A stretch of 15,184 bases of DNA, taken from the NCBI GenBank assembly GCA_030148045.1, contig JASBUE010000029.1, positions 1 through 15,184 on the forward strand, read 5' to 3'. This stretch comes from Candidatus Tenderia sp. Its GTDB lineage: Bacteria; Pseudomonadota; Gammaproteobacteria; Tenderiales; Tenderiaceae. Below, in pieces: positions 1-7,322 of the stretch. The notes under the pieces were generated by a model. That model was not told the origin of the DNA. It searched no databases and saw only the letters and a program-made list of their open reading frames with translations. A program made the translations under genes and the position numbers. Position 1 is the stretch's first letter. Each line of letters opens with the position of its first letter.

Positions 1-163
1 TGTACGCTGGATGTTCCCGCGCCTGTTTCGTGCCCGCATCCCGCGCTACGAAGCCATCGCCGCCGAATACGGGTACACTGTCACCACCGATGAACTCGCC
101 GCAGTACAGGATGAGGCTGACTTCATCACCCTGCTCGAGACCGTGGTGGCCCGCCAGTCCTGA
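1..163 (+). CDS. C-terminal end of an unidentified protein (5' partial)
   Basis: An open frame enters from the left edge (codons from position 2) and ends at TGA 161-163, giving 53 residues from VRWMFPRLF to LLETVVARQS. The fragment is soluble-looking, mixed charged and hydrophobic, with a basic start and an acidic stretch (DELAAVQDEADF). GC use matches the neighbours, so it looks like the true end of an upstream gene. I do not recognise the family from this tail. It lies 69 bp upstream of metA on the same strand and could share its transcript. Confidence 0.6.
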   Translation, partial: VRWMFPRLFRARIPRYEAIAAEYGYTVTTDELAAVQDEADFITLLETVVARQS

Positions 164-232
164 ACGGCCACTGGCCGGGAAAGACGCCGGAGCAGAACGC
201 TCCCTACGATCTGGAACAACGGAAATACACCC

Positions 233-1303
233 ATGCCGCTGGTAGCCAACTCAAACCTGCCCGCCTTCGAGCGCCTCAAACAGGAGGGCGAGACCATCGT
301 GCCCGGCGATGTCGCCCTGCATCAGGACATCCGCGAACTGCACATCGGCCTGCTCAACATGATGCCCGACGCCGCCCTGGAAGCGACCGAGCGGCAGTTC
401 TTCCGCCTGGTCGGCGAATCGAACCAGATCGCCCAGTTCTACATGCACCCGTTCACCCTGCCCGAACTACCGCGCAGTGAAAAGGGTCGCCAACATCTGG
501 CCAAATATTACGAAAGCTTCGATCAGATCAAGACCAGCGGCCTGGATGCGCTGATCATCACCGGCGCCAACGTCACCCAACCCGACCTGGCCATGGAGCC
601 CTTCTGGGAACCGCTGAAAGCAGTCATCGACTGGGCCTACGACAACGTCACCTCGACATTGTGCTCCTGCCTGGCCACTCACGCCGTGATGCAGATGCGC
701 TACGGTCAGAAACGCAGGCACCTGGGCTTCAAGCGCTGGGGCGTCTATCCCCACTACCTGGTTGACCGGGAGCACCCACTGGTGGCCGGGGTCAACACGC
801 GCTTCGACATACCACACTCGCGCTACAACAACATCTGCCGCCAGCAGTTCGAAGCGGCCGGACTGAAGGTATTGGTGGAAAGCAAAGAGGCCGGCGTGCA
901 CCTGGCGGTCAGCGAAGACCTGTTCCGCCTGGTCTTCTTTCAGGGCCATCCGGAGTACGACATTATCAGCCTGCTGAAAGAGTACAAGCGCGACGTCATG
1001 CACTACATCAACGGCGACCGTGCCGACTATCCGCCCATGCCGGAAAATTATTTCAGCCTGCAATCGGCCGCCATCCTCGAGGAACACAAGCTCCGCGTCA
1101 CGGAGGCGATGAAACAAGGGGCGCCACCCCCGGACCTGCCCGAAGACCTGGTAATGCTGCAGCTGGACAACACCTGGCACGACACCGCCGAGGCGGTACT
1201 CAACAACTGGCTAGGCAAGGTCTATCAGCTGACCAATATGGAGCGGCGCTATCCCTTCCAGTCCCACATCGACCCCAACGACCCGCTGGGGCTGAAAGGT
1301 TAA
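233..1303 (+). CDS. metA: Homoserine O-acyltransferase, MetA family (homoserine O-succinyltransferase)
   Basis: This cytoplasmic enzyme acylates the hydroxyl of L-homoserine, the first committed step of methionine synthesis. The 356-aa product matches the MetA family (class-I glutamine-amidotransferase-like fold). The catalytic triad can be placed: Cys146 in STLCSCLATHA, and His239 and Glu241 in FFQGHPEYD. The PHSRYN motif (194-199) is also present. The product is longer than E. coli MetA (about 309 aa) because of a C-terminal segment after residue 260. The position known to steer acyl-CoA choice (Gly for succinyl, Glu for acetyl) aligns with Thr115 in TGANVT, so the acyl donor is uncertain. 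The ATG at 233 has GGAAA at 221-225, about 8 nt upstream. The stop shares a TTAA with the opposing tcdA stop. No SAM riboswitch is visible upstream. Confidence 0.93.
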   Translation: MPLVANSNLPAFERLKQEGETIVPGDVALHQDIRELHIGLLNMMPDAALEATERQFFRLVGESNQIAQFYMHPFTLPELPRSEKGRQHLAKYYESFDQIKTSGLDALIITGANVTQPDLAMEPFWEPLKAVIDWAYDNVTSTLCSCLATHAVMQMRYGQKRRHLGFKRWGVYPHYLVDREHPLVAGVNTRFDIPHSRYNNICRQQFEAAGLKVLVESKEAGVHLAVSEDLFRLVFFQGHPEYDIISLLKEYKRDVMHYINGDRADYPPMPENYFSLQSAAILEEHKLRVTEAMKQGAPPPDLPEDLVMLQLDNTWHDTAEAVLNNWLGKVYQLTNMERRYPFQSHIDPNDPLGLKG

Positions 1304-2085
1304 GCCAGGCGTTTCTTCAGGGTCTTGTTGATCGCCCGTGACGCCGCTATAAAGCCGAAACCGGCGGTAACGAAACCGGCCGAGCCATAACCGAAACGGC
1401 AATCCAGCGATACGCCGTGAATGCCGGGTTTTTCGTGGCTCACCGTGCCATCTTCTTTGGGATAGACCTGCTGCTGCGATGAAAACACACACTCCACCCC
1501 GAACGAGCGCCTGGGATTGCGGCTGAAGCCGAACTCGCTGCGCAACCGGCCGCGCACCTTGGCGGCCAGCGGATCGTTGTAGGTCTTGCTGAGGTCGGCC
1601 ACATGGATCATGGTCGGATCGGTCAGGCCGCCCGCGCCGCCGGTGGCCACGATGGGGATTTTGTTACGCTTGCACCAGGCAATCATATTGGACTTGAACT
1701 TGATACTGTCCAGGGCGTCGACGACGTAGTCGTAACCGTTCTCCAGGTATCCCTGCATGTTTTCCATGTTCAAATATTGGTGGATGGCGTTCACTTCACA
1801 GTCGGGATTGATCTGCCGCACCCGCTCTGCCATCACCGCCACCTTGGGCTGATCAAAGGTGTCGGTGAGCGTATGCAACTGACGATTGGCATTGGTGATA
1901 TCCACCGTATCGCCGTCGATGAAGCTGAGCCTGCCGACGCCGCTTCGCGCCAGCGCCTCCACCACCCAGGACCCGACGCCGCCGACCCCGGCGACGAAGA
2001 CGTGCATGTCGCGCAACACCGCCACCGCCGCCGTGCCGTAGAGGCGCTGAATCCCGCCGAAGCGGCGGCTATAATCGTCACTCAT
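1300..2085 (-). CDS. tcdA: tRNA threonylcarbamoyladenosine dehydratase TcdA (CsdL), E1/ThiF-like
   Basis: TcdA uses ATP to cyclise t6A at position 37 of ANN-decoding tRNAs to ct6A. The 261-aa product has the E1-like nucleotide-binding fold: GVGGVG at 33-38, FIDGDTVDITNANRQ at 55-69 with the Asp and Arg residues that contact ATP, and QPK at 79-81. Conserved C-terminal blocks (GGLTDPT, SFGVECVFSSQQ, PGIHGVS, GSAGFVTAGFG) fit TcdA rather than MoeB or ThiF, and the CXXC zinc pairs of MoeB/ThiF are absent. I chose the ATG at 2085. A TTG three codons upstream (2094) keeps the frame open but has no better ribosome site. The sulfur-transfer partners csdA and csdE seen beside this gene in some genomes are not in this window. 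It ends tail-to-tail on metA. Confidence 0.92.
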   Translation of the reverse strand: MSDDYSRRFGGIQRLYGTAAVAVLRDMHVFVAGVGGVGSWVVEALARSGVGRLSFIDGDTVDITNANRQLHTLTDTFDQPKVAVMAERVRQINPDCEVNAIHQYLNMENMQGYLENGYDYVVDALDSIKFKSNMIAWCKRNKIPIVATGGAGGLTDPTMIHVADLSKTYNDPLAAKVRGRLRSEFGFSRNPRRSFGVECVFSSQQQVYPKEDGTVSHEKPGIHGVSLDCRFGYGSAGFVTAGFGFIAASRAINKTLKKRLA

Positions 2086-2123
2086 CACACACAATCCGCC
2101 ACCGAAAAATAGCGCATTTTACC

Positions 2124-2795
2124 ATGACAAACTTTGCATCCCTCTATGAACAGGCCGCCCGGCGCAAGGGTGGCGAGGCCGCGCTGGAGGCCCTGCTGCC
2201 CACACCGCTGAGCACCGCGGAGCTGGCCGCCGTCCCGGACGACCGCTGGCTGGCCATGATGTCCAAGTGCATCTTCAACGCCGGCTTCAACTGGAAGGTG
2301 GTGGACAAAAAATGGCCCGGCTTCGAAGCGGCCTTCGCCGGCTTCCATCCACTGCGCTGGAAATTCATGTCGGACGAGGATTTTGAAAGACTGCTCAAGG
2401 ACACGCGCATCATCCGCCACGCCAAAAAGATCCTCGCCGTGCGCGACAACGCCACCTTCCTCTGCGACCTGGCCGAAGAACATGGCAGCGCGGCGCGCTG
2501 CTTCGCCGACTGGCCCAGCGACGATTACGTCTCGTTACTCACTCTACTGAAAAAACGCGGCAGCCGCCTGGGCGGCAACACGGCGCAATACTTCCTGCGC
2601 TTCATGGGCAAGGACTCCTTCATCCTCAGCCGCGACGTGGTGGCGGCACTGAGGCGCGAGGGTATCATCACCACCGAACCCAAATCCCGGCGCGACCTGA
2701 AACGGGTGCAGCAGGCCTTTAATCACTGGCGGCAGGAGAGCGGCCGACCGCTGACCCAGATCAGCAAGGTGCTGGCCTTCACTGTCGGCGCGTAA
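2124..2795 (+). CDS. DNA-3-methyladenine glycosylase I (Tag) family protein, divergent
   Basis: This is probably a base-excision DNA glycosylase of the Tag family (adenine glyco fold, helix-hairpin-helix superfamily). The 223-aa product shares Tag blocks: AGFNWKVVDKKWPGFEAAFAGFHP (53-76), the RLLKDTRIIRHAKKI helix (89-103) and LKKRGSRLGGNTAQYF (142-157). It lacks the N-terminal Cys/His and C-terminal HxxxC zinc ligands of E. coli Tag. The base-recognition Glu38 of E. coli Tag aligns with Cys49 here (MSKCIFNAGFNW). It therefore belongs to the zinc-less branch usually annotated as DNA-3-methyladenine glycosylase, and its substrate is unproven. The start ATG has no clear Shine-Dalgarno. It lies 38 bp from the divergent tcdA start, and its 3' end overlaps yigZ by 17 bp. 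Confidence 0.82.
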   Translation: MTNFASLYEQAARRKGGEAALEALLPTPLSTAELAAVPDDRWLAMMSKCIFNAGFNWKVVDKKWPGFEAAFAGFHPLRWKFMSDEDFERLLKDTRIIRHAKKILAVRDNATFLCDLAEEHGSAARCFADWPSDDYVSLLTLLKKRGSRLGGNTAQYFLRFMGKDSFILSRDVVAALRREGIITTEPKSRRDLKRVQQAFNHWRQESGRPLTQISKVLAFTVGA

Positions 2796-3378
2796 CCCCC
2801 TCGGCGGCACAGAAGGCGTCCAGTTCATCCAGGGCGTCTTCCGGCACATCCAGATAAAGCATCACCTGTTCGCCATAGTCCACCTGCACAAGCGCCGCGC
2901 CGTACTGTTCCGCCCAATGGCGCAACCGCTGCTCCTTGGCGAAACCGAGTGACAACGCCACACTGTGCACCGGCCGGACCTGCGCCAGCGGCAGCCTGGA
3001 CATGGCCGCCTCCGCCGCGCCGCTGTAGGCCCGTACCAGCCCGCCGGCACCCAGCTTGACGCCGCCGAAATAGCGGCTCACCACCACGACCCCATCCCCC
3101 ACCCCCTTGTGCTGAATCACATTCAGGATCGGCCTGCCCGCCGTGCCCGAAGGCTCACCGGCGTCATGCGCCGCGGCGCGGGAGGCCGATGCCGGATCGC
3201 CCAGCAGATAGGCCCAGCAGTGGTGGCGCGCATCCGGGAAATCGCGCTTGGCCCGCGCCACCACCTGCAGCGCCGCCTGGCGATCGGCCGCCGCCGCGGC
3301 GCGGGCAATGAAACGGCTCTTTTTCACCTCGATTTCCGCCTGCACAGCCTCGGCGGGGACTGGATAACTCTTTGTCAT
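2779..3378 (-). CDS. yigZ: YigZ / IMPACT family protein
   Basis: The 199-aa product matches bacterial YigZ. It has an N-terminal IMPACT (UPF0029) domain, about residues 15-125, with the signature blocks KKSRFIA (19-25), ARHHCWAYLLG (50-60), DAGEPSGTAGRPIL (72-85) and VVVVSRYFGGVKLGAGGLVRAY (97-118). A C-terminal DUF1949-like ferredoxin-fold domain covers about 135-195. The IMPACT domain in eukaryotes regulates Gcn2. In bacteria the role is unsettled, and a translation or nucleic-acid-linked function has been suggested from structure. The start at 3378 fits the family N-terminus although no strong ribosome site precedes it. Its last 17 bp overlap the convergent Tag-family gene. Confidence 0.93.
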   Translation of the reverse strand: MTKSYPVPAEAVQAEIEVKKSRFIARAAAAADRQAALQVVARAKRDFPDARHHCWAYLLGDPASASRAAAHDAGEPSGTAGRPILNVIQHKGVGDGVVVVSRYFGGVKLGAGGLVRAYSGAAEAAMSRLPLAQVRPVHSVALSLGFAKEQRLRHWAEQYGAALVQVDYGEQVMLYLDVPEDALDELDAFCAAEGVTRRQ

Positions 3379-3453
3379 AACGGGGATTTTATCACGCCCC
3401 CCCGGTCCACCCCGGGCCCCGCCCGAGACGGCGAAAAAAGTCTAAAAAAAAAC

Positions 3454-3483
3454 AAGACAAATCCGAAAAAATGATTATATATT
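3454..3483 (+). promoter_or_regulatory. Candidate sigma70 promoter for the small acidic protein gene
   Basis: An AT-rich island (about 3432-3486) stands out in otherwise GC-rich sequence. AAGACA at 3454-3459 resembles a -35 box (4 of 6). TATATT at 3478-3483 resembles a -10 box (5 of 6), with an 18-bp spacer, and A-tracts upstream could act as an UP element. Transcription would begin near 3490, about 55 nt before the ATG at 3546. Confidence 0.5.
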
Positions 3484-3545
3484 TCGCCTAACAAAAGGCC
3501 GACAGGACACTTCATCATCCAGACAACTTGAGAGGACGAGTAACG

Positions 3546-3932
3546 ATGAGCAAAGATTCACTCTGGTTTGGTTATTTGGAAATCGGAGAAAAAAGCAGCC
3601 CCGTGGCACAAGATCCGAAACTATTGACCGGCAAGCCCGACACCATCTATTTGTTCAACCTCCAGCGCAATACCATCATCGAATACAAACGTGAGATAGT
3701 GGAATCCAAGTTGCGCCCGCTCAACGGCAATGAAGCAGCCGTCAGCAAGGAACTCAAAACGGCCTTCACCAAGGCTGCCAAGGAGTTCACGCCGCGCGGC
3801 AAGGCATCCAACATTCTGGAGACCCTTGCCGCCAAGCCCGTGCCACAGAAGAAGCCGAAGGAAGAGGAGCTCGAGGAAATCGGGATCGGGGATGACGATG
3901 ATTTTTTTGATAACGAGGATGATGAGGATTAA
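3546..3932 (+). CDS. Small conserved-looking protein with acidic C-terminal tail, function unknown
   Basis: This 128-aa protein begins MSKDSLWFGYLEIGEKSS. The ATG at 3546 is chosen because AGAGGA (3531-3536) sits 9 nt upstream; an in-frame TTG at 3528 would start inside that ribosome site. The N-terminal two thirds look folded, with TIYLFNLQRNTIIEYKREIVESKLRPLN as a likely beta-alpha core. A lysine- and proline-rich linker (about 93-105) follows, then a strongly acidic tail ending in DDDDFFDNEDDED. There is no signal peptide or membrane segment. It has its own promoter and terminator, so it is probably a single-gene unit, and a good ribosome site suggests efficient expression. An acidic tail of this kind could mediate binding to a basic partner, but that is speculation. 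I do not recognise a named family. Confidence 0.85.
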   Translation: MSKDSLWFGYLEIGEKSSPVAQDPKLLTGKPDTIYLFNLQRNTIIEYKREIVESKLRPLNGNEAAVSKELKTAFTKAAKEFTPRGKASNILETLAAKPVPQKKPKEEELEEIGIGDDDDFFDNEDDED

Positions 3933-3956
3933 GAGTTGCCTCTGAGTTGTTTAGAA

Positions 3957-3985
3957 AGCCCGCGTATCTCTACGCGGGCTTTTTT
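3957..3985 (+). terminator. Rho-independent terminator, probably bidirectional
   Basis: There is a perfect 10-bp stem, AGCCCGCGTA (3957-3966) with TACGCGGGCT (3971-3980), around a TCTC loop, followed by a run of T to 3985. On the minus strand the same hairpin is followed by TTTCT, so it could also end transcripts from thiC. It sits 24 bp after the stop of the acidic-tail gene. Confidence 0.92.
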
Positions 3986-4055
3986 GCTCCCTCACCCCAG
4001 CCCTTTTATGCCCCGCGAGTACCCCCGTGGGAGATGGGAGATACAGCGGTAACAA

Positions 4056-4256
4056 TCAGGCTTTGTGGTAGATTTCAGCCCCGGCCCTCTTAAATTCAAC
4101 CGCCTTCTCTTCCATACCCTTCGCCAAGGCCTCCTGCTCAGACACCCCCTGCGCAGCCGCAAAATCGCGTACATCCTGGGTAATCTTCATGGAACAAAAA
4201 TTCGGCCCGCACATGGAGCAGAAATGCGCCACCTTGTGTGCCTCCTTGGGCATGGT
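4056..4256 (-). pseudogene. thiC: Detached C-terminal part of ThiC carrying the [4Fe-4S] cysteines
   Basis: This segment is in the same frame as the main thiC reading frame and follows directly after the amber codon at 4257-4259. It codes T then MPKEAHKVAHFCSMCGPNFCSMK and on to EIYHKA, ending at TGA 4056-4058. The CX2CX4C motif (residues 576, 579 and 584 in joined numbering) ligates the radical-SAM iron-sulfur cluster of ThiC. An ATG at 4251-4253, 3 nt after the amber codon, could allow re-initiation and give a 65-aa peptide, but no good ribosome site precedes it. The sequence is otherwise undamaged, and the joined length (629 codons) is normal for ThiC. This suggests a recent mutation, a base-call error, or functional readthrough or splitting. 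Confidence 0.8.
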
Positions 4257-5945
<1,689 letters not shown>

Positions 5946-6017
5946 GGGCTAAACCTCTATGGATGACATGATGATCAAGTTTGCCGGGGGGCACGATGGA
6001 TCGCCACGGAGATGATA

Positions 6018-6102
6018 TCGCCTTCCCTACACCGGCACTAACCGGATCAGGTTCAAAGGGTGTGATCTCAGCCCGTCAATTATGGTGGGCACCCCCAGCT
6101 CA
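6018..6102 (-). ncRNA. TPP riboswitch (Thi-box) in the thiC leader
   Basis: Read on the minus strand from about 6102, the leader contains GGGGGTGCCC, then GGGCTGAGAT, ACACCCTTTGAACCTGATC, CGGTTAGTGCCGG and TAGGGAAGGC in the order and spacing of the TPP aptamer. The CUGAGA pyrimidine-sensor loop and the ACCUGAU block are textbook. It ends about 72 nt before the thiC start. No intrinsic terminator with a T-run follows it, so control is more likely at translation or by Rho than by a classical terminator. It should repress thiC when thiamine pyrophosphate is plentiful. Confidence 0.95.
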
Positions 6103-6111
6103 TAGCTGATC

Positions 6112-6140
6112 AAAGTAGCTTATCGGCCCCCATTTTTCAA
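6112..6140 (-). promoter_or_regulatory. Candidate sigma70 promoter for thiC
   Basis: On the minus strand TTGAAA (6135-6140) matches the -35 box at 5 of 6. A 17-bp spacer separates it from TACTTT (6112-6117), a weak -10. The predicted start, near 6105, falls just before the first helix of the TPP riboswitch, which supports the placement. Confidence 0.5.
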
Positions 6141-6167
6141 GACGCAAGTCCCCGACAGCCTTATAAT
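6139..6167 (+). promoter_or_regulatory. Candidate promoter for the pcm-like - rhodanese - tolC operon
   Basis: TATAAT at 6162-6167 is a perfect -10 box. The -35 position 17 bp upstream (AAGACG, 6139-6144) is poor, so an activator or upstream contacts may matter. The box overlaps the -35 region of the divergent thiC promoter. The leader to the ATG at 6290 would be about 115 nt. Confidence 0.45.
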
Positions 6168-6289
6168 TTTTGCCAAAATCCCAACAAAACCCCAGTGTTT
6201 CCATAGACATAATCACTTGCTTCAAAAAGCCAAACTGCTTACTCTTAGGCGGTTCTGAGATTTGGCCAGCCTTTCCGAGGGAGCAGAAA

Positions 6290-6946
6290 ATGACAAATGT
6301 GGCGCTTGCCCGCTTTAACATGGTGGAACAACAGGTTCGCCCGTGGGATGTGTTGGACCCACAGGTACTGGAACTGATGGAGTCCATGCCGCGCGAAGCA
6401 TTTGTCCCCCAGGCCTATCAGAATGTGGCCTATGCCGATATCGACATCCCCATCGGCCACGGCGAGGTGATGCTGGCGCCCAAATATGTCGGCCGCATGC
6501 TACAGGCGTTGAATCTTCACAAAGGCGATGTGGCACTGGAAGTGGGTTGCGGCACCGGTTATATCACCGCCCTGCTGGCCAAGGCCTGCCGCGACGTCTA
6601 CGGCGTCGATATCCACCAGGACTTCGTCGACACCGCGGCCAAAAACCTGGCGGCACTGGATCTGAACAACATCACTTTGGAAACCGGCGATGCCAGCCAT
6701 GGTTGGGACGCCCATGCCCCCTATGACGTCGTCTTCATCTCCGGTTCCCTGCCGGTCCTGCCCGAGACATTCCAGAAGTCACTCAACCGCGGCGGGCGCC
6801 TGGTGGCCATCGTCGGCGACACACCGGTAATGGAGGCGGTACTGATCACCCGCATCGGGATCAACGAGTGGAGTCAGGAGACTTTGTTCGAGACCGATAT
6901 CAAGTCGCTGGAAAACGCCACAAAACCCCAACGTTTTGTATTCTAA
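6290..6946 (+). CDS. Protein-L-isoaspartate O-methyltransferase (Pcm) family protein
   Basis: This is a 218-aa cytoplasmic SAM-dependent methyltransferase. Motif I is ALEVGCGTGYITA (82-94), the acidic end of strand 2 is YGVDIH (104-109), and GDASHGWDAHAPYDVVFISGS (133-153) corresponds to the Pcm acceptor-side block. The N-terminus (ARFNMVEQQVRPWDVLDPQVLELMESMPREAFVP) is Pcm-like. The region that in true Pcm reads GQTISQP is GHGEVMLAP (56-64) here, so isoaspartate repair activity is not assured. The ATG at 6290 is chosen because GAGGGAG (6278-6284) lies just upstream. A longer frame from 6170 begins in AT-rich leader sequence unlike the family. Genes downstream on the same strand are a rhodanese and a TolC protein, a set I recall as common in this order in related gammaproteobacteria. 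Confidence 0.88.
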   Translation: MTNVALARFNMVEQQVRPWDVLDPQVLELMESMPREAFVPQAYQNVAYADIDIPIGHGEVMLAPKYVGRMLQALNLHKGDVALEVGCGTGYITALLAKACRDVYGVDIHQDFVDTAAKNLAALDLNNITLETGDASHGWDAHAPYDVVFISGSLPVLPETFQKSLNRGGRLVAIVGDTPVMEAVLITRIGINEWSQETLFETDIKSLENATKPQRFVF

Positions 6947-6955
6947 AGCAAACAA

Positions 6956-6961
6956 TATATT
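6956..6961 (+). promoter_or_regulatory. Possible internal -10 element before the rhodanese gene
   Basis: The 48-bp gap after the methyltransferase gene is AT-rich. It contains TATATT (5 of 6 to a -10 box) and, further on, TAATAT at 6971-6976. No convincing -35 box lies at the right distance, so an internal promoter is only possible. Confidence 0.25.
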
Positions 6962-6994
6962 ATCACGCGCTAATATGCCAGGAAGGTAGGTTTT

Positions 6995-7315
6995 ATGCGC
7001 CAATTAAGCCCCCAGCAGGTATTCGAGCTGCTTCAACAAAGCGAGTCCAAACCGGTACTGCTTGACGTCAGAGAACCGTTTGAAGTCGAGATTTGCGCCA
7101 TCGACGGTTCCATCAACATTCCCCTGCACCAGATTCCGACAGCACTGGAAGATCTGGACCCGGCACAGGAGTATGTATTAATCTGTCACCATGGCATGCG
7201 CAGTCAGCGCGCTGGTGTCATTCTAGCCGCCAATGGCTTTGATAAGCTGATCAACCTGGTCGGCGGCATCGATGCCTGGGCCTGCAATGTGGATTCAGGG
7301 ATGAAGCGTTACTAA
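6995..7315 (+). CDS. Single-domain rhodanese-like sulfurtransferase
   Basis: This 106-aa protein is one rhodanese domain. VLLDVREPFEVEICAIDGSINIPL (21-44) is the conserved first half, and VLICHHGMRSQRAG (61-74) is the active-site loop with the persulfide-carrying Cys64. The loop CHHGMRS has six residues, as in GlpE-type sulfurtransferases rather than Cdc25 phosphatases. It has no signal peptide, so it should act in the cytoplasm. The ribosome site is strong (AGGAAGGTAGG ending at 6990). It is the middle gene of a pcm-like - rhodanese - tolC series; the stop is 7 nt before the tolC start. Its donor and acceptor are not evident from the sequence. Confidence 0.93.
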   Translation: MRQLSPQQVFELLQQSESKPVLLDVREPFEVEICAIDGSINIPLHQIPTALEDLDPAQEYVLICHHGMRSQRAGVILAANGFDKLINLVGGIDAWACNVDSGMKRY

Positions 7316-7322
7316 ACAAATC

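Noticed and set aside
165..203. Two small hairpins (165-177 and 189-203) before metA as a terminator
   Set aside because: Both have 5-bp stems and no T-run follows either.
467..1180. 237-aa minus-strand frame inside metA
   Set aside because: It is antisense shadow coding in GC-rich sequence; metA is unambiguous.
3986..4053. C- and G-rich stretch after the terminator as an intergenic repeat element
   Set aside because: The CTCACCCC and GGGAGATGGGAG parts pair only imperfectly and no second copy was seen in the window.
6170..6289. Longer start for the Pcm-like gene
   Set aside because: The extra 40 residues fall in an AT-rich leader with no ribosome site, while ATG 6290 has a strong one and fits the family.
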